From positions 13,036,594 through 13,100,593 of the forward strand of contig JAAALK010000082.1 in assembly GCA_019279435.1 (NCBI GenBank): 64,000 nucleotides of DNA, written 5' to 3'. The translations under genes and the position numbers were made by a program. Shown here piece by piece: positions 56,772 to 64,000 of the stretch (position 1 is its first letter; every line of letters starts with the position of its first letter). This DNA comes from Zizania palustris. Taxonomy: Eukaryota; Streptophyta; Magnoliopsida; Poales; Poaceae. Below the pieces are notes generated by a model. That model searched no databases. It worked only from the letters and a program-made list of their open reading frames with translations, and had not been told where the DNA came from.

Positions 56772-59452
56772 TCAGTGGCTGTAAGTGGGAGCAAATGGTC
56801 TGGCACCAGGTTTAGCAAAAGAGCTAAACCAGTGTCGAGCCATCTGCTCAAAAGATGGAAAGCGAAAACCATCAAAAGAGTTTGGACCAAAACGCGGCTC
56901 AAAGCACGGTCCTCGGTTCTGCCTAACCCTGCGTCCACGAGGTCCAGGACCGTAGCCAACACGGCCTGGAACTCTGCTGGAACGGACACCACCAACTGGA
57001 GCACGGGCAAGAAAGCCGTCTCCTCTACCACCACCTACACGACGCGGCCTGGCCTCCAGCCTCTCCCCGCATCGAGGAACACGCAGTCTACCATCCTGCT
57101 GGTAGAACTGCTCCTGATCACTACGAGCCCTCTCTGCTCTCTCAACCTGCTTCCTCCTGAAGCAGAACTCCGCAAGATGCCCGTCTCTCTGACAGTACTC
57201 ACAATGATAGGTGGGCTTCTTGGGATGTGGTTGAGGCTTGGGATGTTTGGGCTTGGTAGTGTTTGGTGTGGTCTTCTTGGGTTGAGAGGGTCCAGGAAGA
57301 GAGTCTAGAGAAGAGTGGAGGTGTTTGGGCTTAGGAACCCAGATAGGCTTCTTGGGTGGAGCTTTGGGTGGTTCATGAATCACTCCATCCTTGGGCTGAC
57401 AAGCCTGGGAGGTATCAGTGGAGTGAGTCTTGGGATACCTCTGCTCTGGAGTCATTTTGCTCCATTCCACTGCCCGGCTAATGGCACTCTCAAAGTCAGC
57501 CTTGGTGTACGTGTAACCTACTCCAAACCCATCCTGCCTTTTGAACTGCTGGATCATCATGCCGAGCTGTGGCTCTCTGGCACTGATCCAACTCAGGATA
57601 GAACGGAGGTAAAAGTTCTCATTCTGAGAATCTGCTAGCTCCTCTCTCAAGGAAGCTAGAACCTCCACCTGAGACAAGCAGGTCTCACACTCACTCTCTA
57701 CTTGGAACTGACAGTGTCTCAAGCTCTAGCCTAGTCTGGGCCAGCTCAGCTCTCAACCTCTCCAAATCACCCAAATGTTCATTACCCTTGGATTTCAGCT
57801 CAGCTAAGGCAGCTAGATGAGATGGGCAATCAACACAGGGTGCGACGACAGTGGCTTGAGCATCTTTTAGCTCCAGCTGAGTGCTTTCAAGCTCAGTGGC
57901 CAAAGCGTCCCTCTCATCAACCCTTTCTATTTATCTGGACTTCAGAGTCGACAGGTCACACAGAAGCACCTCACACTTCGGGCACTCACTGCTATCACCC
58001 AAGCAAGGGAAAGAAGATAGACTCTCAATTCTGCCGTTGGCCACGGCAAGCTCACTCTCTAACTCATCTATCTTCTTCTTAGCCCCCCTAAGCAGTTTTT
58101 CCCGATACTTCAACTCCTGACGATTGCTCTCAAGTAAATCAACAATTTCACGCTCATAAGATGATACCTTTTCGTCGTCGTCGTCGGAGTCGTCGGAGGA
58201 GCTTTTTTCTTCCTTATCCCCAAGAGCCATTGAACAGAAGCTCTTGCGGGATCTTCGGCGCTGGTGTGAGCGGCTCTTCGGCTTGTCTCCGAAGGCCATG
58301 AAGCAAAGACCCACCGGATCATCCTTGTCCTTCCCCTTCCTGATGACGATCTCCTCATCGCTTGAGCTTGATGAAGAGGAAGAAGACATGGACTGCTTGG
58401 AGTAGCTCTTCTCCATCTCGGCGAAGAAGGCCTTGTCGCGCTTCTTGTTCTCTCGCCGGTAGTCCTTCAGGGCCTTCTTGAAGAATCGGGTCTTCGGCTT
58501 ACCCTTGTTGAAGGATGAGCTCTCATGCTTGCCGGAGTCGTGGAAGCTGCCACCGGTGCCCTTCTTGTGTCCATTGCGCTTGGGGCAGTCGGCGATGAAG
58601 TGTCCTGGATCACCACACTCAAAGCATCCGGATTTTGTGCCGTGTCTTTTGAACATTCTCTTGTCATAGACACGACGCACCTGGTTGTTAAACAGACACA
58701 AATCATCATCTCCCAAAGACTCAAGCTGGTCCTCAGTGATAGACATCAAAGAGAACCCAGCACAACTCACAACAAAGGGATCAACAGAAGGTGTAGCAAG
58801 GGCCAGGGATTTTGATCCAGAACCAGTGAGATTTGATCTCAACTGGGTATCTACCTCAGTGGCCTTCAGCTTGCTAAATAACTCAGAAATGGTCAAGGTA
58901 TCATAAGAAGTGCTCTCAACGATAGAGGATACCTTGATCTCCTAGATCGTTGGGTCCAAGGTATGGAGAACCTTGAGCGCCTGCTCATGATCTGAGACTA
59001 ATTGAGCACCCTCAGCCTTGTTGTCCTGAAGCTTGTTTATGATCGACTGAAAACGACCAAACAAAGCCTCAACAGATTCACCCGGCTTCTGTGTGAAATT
59101 CTCATATTCACGCCGGTAGGTCTGATAGAGCCGAGCCTTGACCTGTGCTGTTCCCTCATGGTGTGCCTTGAGGGTAGCCCAGATCTCTCTCGCAGTGGAG
59201 AGATGACTCACACGCTCAAACTCAGTGGGACCTAAACCAGAAAACAGAATGTTCACAGCCTTACTGTTTTCTCAGATGCTGAGCAATGATACCAGCAGTA
59301 CCCTGCTCAGTAACTGGCAATATGACAAATGTGGTGTGAACACAAATATCCCAAATGTCCGAACCCTGGCTCATAAGATAGGCTCGCATGCGAGTCTTCC
59401 AATAATTATAGCCATAGGCTTCCAAGGACGGGACCTTGCCAGGAGACGTCAT
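56772..59452 (-). pseudogene. Sirevirus gag, nearly complete with breaks
   Basis: Start ATG at 59452 (MTSPGK, then AYGYNYWKTRM). Conserved gag body through 58942, CCHC knuckle 1 CFECGDPGHFIADC at 58585-58626, poly-Ser and Asp/Glu stretch near 58340-58390, coiled coil 57700-58150, Pro/Lys linker, CCHC knuckle 2 CEYCQRDGHLAEFC at 57162-57203, Arg/Gly-rich tail, TGA at 56772-56774. Breaks: frame loss near 59256-59261, TAG at 58942-58944, stop at 57931-57933, and a ~100-bp deletion with frameshift near 57700-57720 relative to the copy at 34240-34380. Two knuckles are more than the single knuckle of most copia gags. Confidence 0.87.
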
Positions 59453-59499
59453 GGTCACTACCGGGGTTTAGAACCGGTTAAGGTATGAAAAAAACCTAA

Positions 59500-59515
59500 C
59501 CAAGCTCTGATACCA
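59500..59515 (-). other. Sirevirus primer-binding site
   Basis: The minus strand reads TGGTATCAGAGCTTGG two bases inside the 5' LTR, matching initiator Met-tRNA. Confidence 0.9.
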
Positions 59516-59517
59516 CT

Positions 59518-61482
59518 TGTAGGACCGAAAGTAGCGACCAGAGGGGGGGTGAATGGGCGCCTTAAAAATTCTTTCGAATCAATGTCCTGTTCCCAATACC
59601 CAAGGCACCTCAAAAGACTAAGCAACAGAAAATAAACAAATAGCCTAAGTCTAAAGGTATCTAGCCTAGAAGCAACTGATGTCAAACAGAGAACTATCAA
59701 AGCAGTGCTAATAGACAGATAAACAAAGTATGTCAGGCCTAAACTTCCCAATGAAATGATCTAAGTATATGTTAAGTGAAATGAGAAGTTACTGTTCAAA
59801 TTTGTCTCCTGTTCGGAACTCGGTGAAGCCTGCTTCGCCTGTCGAGGTCTGCTTCGGAGATGGTTGTCGAAGCCTGCTTCGGAGGTCGGTTGCGAGGCCT
59901 GCCGAAGGCTGTTGAAAATGTCGAAGGTGTTTTGATCTAGCCTAGTTCGAAGTGACAGAAAGCGAAGGATGCTTCGAAGCGAAGTATGCCTAAGTCAGAG
60001 CCTGCTTCGAAGTATGTACTTCGAAGGCAAAGCTTCGAACATAGCTTCGAACCGAGGGCTTCGAAGCCAAACCTTCGAACAGAAAACTTCGAACACGACT
60101 GACGGACAACCTTCGAACAAAGAAGCGAAGCCTGTCACACGACGGAGAGACCAAATTCGAAGCCTACACTCTACCATCGAAAAGAGCAAGCTTCGAAAAG
60201 AGAAGCGAAGGCTGACACGCGACAAAGAAACCAAAACGAAGCCTAACAGAACGACAAGCTTCGAAACCAACTTCGAAACCTATCGAAGTGTGGACTTCAA
60301 AGAGATCTAGGCGGTGTACCATCGCACCATCGTTCGAAGTATGCGACGCTGTCCGTAAAAATTACTTCGCAGCTAGCAACTCAGGACACAGAACGAAGTT
60401 CGAAGTTCCAACGAAGCCTTTGAGCAAATCAGGTCGAAGCCTGCCTCACGGAGCTGAGGGGCTTCGAACGAAGAGGATGGCTTCGCCAGAAAACAGACAG
60501 AAAAGTTGCTAGGGCCTGTCAACTTCGATCAAAAAGCTGCGCAGTAGAAAGCAAAAAGCTGGCACAGAGTACTGTAGCTACAGTAGAGGAGTACTACTTG
60601 CAACCAGCAAGAACTAGTACTCTGTTCGTGAAGAACAGAAGCAAAAAGAGAAGCTTCTACTCACGAAATAAATCCAGGCTGTGCCTGTAGCCGAAGCATT
60701 AACTCCTCAAAACAAACAATGCACACCGAATGAAATCAACAGGGACCAAGGCTTTAATGCATCCAAAAGATTTGAACAAATGCAAGGCAAAATGGAATGA
60801 GCAAAAGCCTGGCGGCGCACACAGGAGAGAGAACGTGAGAGACAAAATGACCCAATAGATTAAAAAGTGAATTCTAGAAGGGGTAGTCCAAACCCTAGGG
60901 ATTGGGATCCTATTTATAGGCTGCCCAATACTAGGAATATTCTACCAGCCCCTTAGGGTTTTTACAGACTCAAGAATAAAGGAAAAGACTCTACTGCCCT
61001 TAGGTATTTTTACAGACACGACTGACTGACTGTGGGCCTAGAGATACAAATGACTTATCCGGAAGCTAAGCTTTCGTAGCGACTATGGCTTCTCTTCTGT
61101 ACAGTCGGATACAAGATCGACGGTCGTCAGTTTTGCGCCGAAACTGACAAAGCCTCCACCAGCTTTGCACCAGGTACCCGGATTGGGCCGGCCTGATTAC
61201 GCAGCTCTCTCAGCCCGGCAATCACTCACCGCCCGTGTACCTGAGTCAACCCTGGTCAACATCCCAGTGGGTCTTCTACTGCTTCTGGCCCATGCACCCG
61301 GATTGGGCCAGCCCAACTTCGCAGCCTCCTCTGCCCGATAGTCGCTCGCTGCCCGTGTACCTGAGTCACACGCGGCCCATAAAACAGCAGATCTCTTCTT
61401 CTTTTGTCCTCTTTGACTATCGTTGACAATGACTTATCACTTCTGGAGCCATGAGGCCCACGCTATTCAGCATGGCTCCTCA
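59518..61482 (-). repeat. 5' LTR of full-length Sirevirus, 1965 bp
   Basis: Same boundaries as its partner at 50312-52265. TATA box on the minus strand at 60911-60918. Differences from the partner are scattered and mostly transitions; one copy has an extra ccaacttcgaaac unit near 60267. Frames inside are not genes. Confidence 0.92.
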
Positions 61483-62050
61483 GTTGCACAACTAATAGAG
61501 AATCACAATATGCATGAACATGTTTAACACCCATAGAACCTAGCAATTCAAGTCCTAGCAATAAAGCTTCATATTCGGTTTGATTATTAGTAGAAGGAAA
61601 TTCTAAATGGGCCGAGGTCTCGAAGCGCATAGCATTAGGTGACATAAGAATCACTCCAATACCTTAGCCACTCTTGCTAGCTGAACCATCAAAATAATTT
61701 TTTCATGGCACTACCTCAATTAGAGAAACATAGCTACCCCAATTGATGTCTACGTGATGATCGACTATAAAGTTAGCGACAATTTGACCTTTCATAGCTC
61801 TCAAGGGTTCATAAGCCAAATCATATTCAATCAAAGCATAAGCCCACTTTTCGATTCTACCACATTAAATCGGCTTCTGTAGCATGTATTTTACAATATC
61901 GGTTTGACAAGTAACAATACATGTGCTAGGGAGAAGATAGTGACATAATTTGTTACATGCATAATAAAGTGATAAACATAAGCGTTCCACAAACACGTAC
62001 CTTGTCTCGGCATCCAGCAAGCGGCAGCTCAAGAATGTGATGATGCACTC
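61483..62050 (-). pseudogene. Gypsy RT end and RNase H, upstream part
   Basis: Minus strand: the RT connection at 61865-62050 (DAETRYVFVERLCLSLYYA, then CQTDIVKYML), a gap with stops, then RNase H with YFDGSASKSG, NNQTEYEALLLGLEL and YCDSLLVVQ running into the Sirevirus insertion. Catalytic residues of RNase H are visible, but a TAA follows SKSG and another stop precedes NYFDGS. The RT catalytic part is beyond the 62051 junction and is not in the window. Confidence 0.8.
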
Positions 62051-62546
62051 TGTTGGGGGAAAATATCTCATCTTCGGGGTTATTGCCAAAACAGTACGAA
62101 GACAGCCAACTAGTTCGAAGATTGACCGAAGACCTTCTTCGAAGATGCTCGGAATCTGGTTCGAAGCTTAAAGACAGGCACTGGTTCGAAGTATATCTTC
62201 GAACCAAAGCCCTTCAGGATCTTTTCTGCCAGCTAAGATGGAAGACTTATCTTTTATCCTATTAGATTAGTCTTTTACCATTTTAGCCCTATTAAGGAAA
62301 CCGAATAGTTTCCTTAATGTCGGTTGTAATAGAGGGGTAAATAGGTCTTTTCCTTAATGTTTAGGCCTATAAATACCCCCCATTTCACCCTGTAATAGGG
62401 ACCGATTTAAAGTGAATCAATACACACTTTCGAACTATTCTAAGCTATTATCCTTTCGGAGGCTTAGAACAGTTTGCTTCACAAACACTTCGTTTGTTAG
62501 TTTTCTTTTCTACAGAAACCTGTTAGCGTAATCTTTTACGCCAACA
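62051..62546 (+). repeat. 5' LTR of gypsy element, 496 bp
   Basis: TGTTGGGGGAAAAT ... TTTTACGCCAACA. TATA box TATAAATA at 62368-62375. U3 carries several TTCGAAG units (62111-62206), the motif also dense in the Sirevirus LTR. Confidence 0.88.
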
Positions 62547-62548
62547 GT

Positions 62549-62567
62549 TGGCGCCGTCCGTGGGGAA
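62549..62567 (+). other. Gypsy primer-binding site
   Basis: TGGCGCCGTCCGTGGGGAA starts two bases after the LTR; this form is common in Tat-lineage gypsy elements of grasses. Confidence 0.85.
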
Positions 62568-62608
62568 CCTAGTCCAAAAAACTTCGTTCTCTACCAACCT
62601 CTTGCATC

Positions 62609-64000
62609 ATGCCTCCTAAGCGGAGCGCACCTCGCAATCCCACTCGGAGGTCCTCTCGGATCTCCGGAGAGATACCCTTCGACACAGTCGAAGTCGGAGG
62701 GTCTTCGACTATCCCTCCACCTCAAACTCCGCAAGGGGCTTCTATCCCTCGAGGATATGAAACCTCTCCACCAACCCCTTCCACACTTCGACCGCCCGAA
62801 GCCACTCTACCACCCTCCATTCCGATTCGAACTGATCATACCAGCTCTCAAGACCCGGAAGGTCCTTCCGGAGGAGATGAAGATAGCCTTGGAGATATGG
62901 CCACTCAAATGGCCAATCTTCAAGCCGAGGTAGCAAGGTGGCGACAAGAGGCTGCGAACAGGCTTCGCCCTCAAGTCACCCCAGTTATCCCCGAAGTGCA
63001 CGAAGACGACGACCTTGATTATCCCGAAGCCCCGGAGAACGCTTCTTACGACAATGAATCTCCATTGCATCCTGAGCTTCAGAAGATTCGCTTCAATCCG
63101 AAGTTCAAAACTTCAAAGCTCTGCAAGTATGCTGGAGACGAAGATCCCAGTGAGTTTGTGCGTTCTTATGCCCTAGCGATTGAGGCTAGCGGCGGAGACA
63201 GAGAGACTATGGCGAAGTGCTTCCCATTAGCTCTTCAAGGAGTGGCGTTGCGATGGTTCTGGTCTTTAAAGCCAGGATCAATCATTTCCTGGTCACAGTT
63301 GAAGAGGAAGTTCATAAGTAACTTTCAGGGCACCTTCGTGCCCCCCATGTCAACAGGGAGCCTTTTCCAAGTGAAGCAGCTCCCCGGAGAAACATTGAGA
63401 CAGTATTTCAAGCGCTTCGCTCACACGAAGTCGCAAATCCGGGGGCTGTCTACATCTTAAGTGGTTGATGCGGCTCGGGAAGGCGTCAGTCATAAAGGCC
63501 TTCTAGATAAACTGCATCGAAAGAGCATCACCACGGTATCACAGCTGATGTCGTACTTCGAGGAGTACTCGAAGTCAGAAGAAGGTTGGCTTCGGAGGAC
63601 TACTGCTACTTCGACAGTGTTGACAGAAGTTAAAGCAGAGGTGAAGACTTCGGCTCAGCCGCAAGAACCAGTCTCCGAGGTGCAACATGATAGAAGAAGA
63701 GGGCAGAAGCACCCTCGCTCTGAAGTCTTAAACATTGCACCCCCGCAGAAGTTTGCACCAAGAGCTCCACAGTCTGCGGGGAACAAGTCCAGCGGCTGGA
63801 GGCCGCCAGGGAAAACGGCTGGCAAGGGCCAGACCCTTTTTTGCTGTATTCATGGAGAGAATCGAAGCCATGCAACTGACACCTGCAAGGCTATTCTTAC
63901 CCTTCGGGGAGAATACTTGGAGAGAACTTCGGGTCGAGGCAGTACCGACCGAAGTCCAGCAGCAGCAGTGCGCTCGGACCCGGTCCAGGCTGTGGCGCGG
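62609..64000 (+). pseudogene. Gypsy gag, one in-frame stop, runs off the window
   Basis: Start ATG at 62609 (MPPKRSAPRNPTRRSSRIS). Residues 1-100 are a Pro/Ser/Arg-rich head, about 100-125 coiled coil (TQMANLQAEVARWRQEA), about 155-283 the retrotransposon gag domain with KYAGDEDPSEFVRSY, ALRWFWSLKPGSI and LPGETLRQYFKRFA. A TAA at 63458-63460 breaks the frame, but the same frame then stays open to the window end, with a CCIHGENRSHATDTC zinc-like motif at 63842-63886. One substitution therefore separates it from an open gag. Protease and pol, if present, lie beyond 64000. Confidence 0.85.

Larger units (their letters stand above)
50312..61482 (-). mobile_element. Full-length Sirevirus-type copia element, 11.2 kb
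   Basis: Two LTRs (50312-52265 and 59518-61482) flank a complete interior with primer-binding site, gag, pol and polypurine tracts. Perfect target duplications GTTGC lie at 50307-50311 and 61483-61487, inside the gypsy RNase H. The LTRs differ by roughly two per cent by eye, including a ~13-bp indel near 60270, so it is older than the LARD-like element at 1-7617. Gag and pol carry a modest number of stops, making it non-autonomous now. Lineage marks: multiple polypurine tracts, CCHC knuckles, poly-Ser gag and the LTR tail. Confidence 0.92.
47007..62050 (-). mobile_element. Ty3/gypsy element split by a Sirevirus
   Basis: Minus strand, read right to left: RT end and RNase H (61483-62050), the nested Sirevirus (50312-61482), rest of RNase H and a linker, integrase (48489-49800), polypurine tract and 3' LTR (47007-48405). 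The 5' half beyond RT is cut off at 62050 by another gypsy LTR. Integrase ending YLKKYFPSVW and domain order fit the Tat lineage, as for the element at 11315-16526, to which it is related throughout. Confidence 0.85.
62051..64000 (+). mobile_element. Ty3/gypsy element, 5' part (continues past window)
   Basis: A 496-bp LTR is followed at once by a primer-binding site and a gag gene in the same direction. It lies inside the older minus-strand gypsy element: the five bases before the LTR are CACTC, which should recur after its 3' LTR outside the window. Tat-type gag and PBS. Confidence 0.88.

Overview
The window is plant nuclear DNA from a grass, most likely rice or a close relative. The evidence is dense nested LTR retrotransposons of Ty1/copia (Sirevirus-type) and Ty3/gypsy (Tat-type) lineages, a CACTA transposon with grass-style subterminal repeats, and one small GC-rich monocot-type 8-cysteine-motif gene. 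No rRNA, tRNA, CRISPR array or bacterial-style operon was seen.

Layout. 1-7617: minus-strand non-autonomous large-LTR (LARD-like) element whose short interior carries one orphan 270-aa ORF. 7618-11314: 3' remnant and LTR of a plus-strand Sirevirus. 11315-16526: gutted minus-strand gypsy element (RT, RNase H and integrase pieces, 5' LTR). 16527-20550: the only non-TE island, with a secreted proline-rich/8-cysteine-motif protein gene at 18993-19397. 20551-22887: complete non-autonomous CACTA element with AAA target duplications, carrying a captured four-exon gene tail on the minus strand. 22888-24611: AT-rich tandem repeat split by a solo gypsy LTR. 24612-26982: decayed Sirevirus gag. 26988-28337: gypsy LTR and flank. 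28338-41967: plus-strand Sirevirus, itself interrupted by a 3.9-kb solo LTR (29253-33123). 41968-46001: another decayed Sirevirus 3' half. 46014-47006: DNA-transposon debris. 47007-62050: minus-strand gypsy element split inside RNase H by a full-length minus-strand Sirevirus (50312-61482, perfect 5-bp target duplication). 62051-64000: 5' LTR and nearly open gag of a third gypsy element, running off the window.

How it works together. Apart from the host gene, the sequence is a history of nested insertions. The Sirevirus copies supply gag (two CCHC knuckles) and a pol of protease-integrase-RT-RNase H order. The gypsy copies supply RT-RNase H-integrase. The LARD-like element has no pol and would depend on enzymes from another element. 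All pol genes seen are broken by stops, frameshifts or nested insertions, many stops being C:G to T:A changes. The most novel-looking items are the captured multi-exon gene tail in the CACTA element, the orphan ORF of the LARD-like element, a strongly conserved non-coding block in the Sirevirus 3' region, dense TTCGAA arrays in LTRs, and a 16-residue tandem repeat inserted between RNase H and integrase of the split gypsy element.
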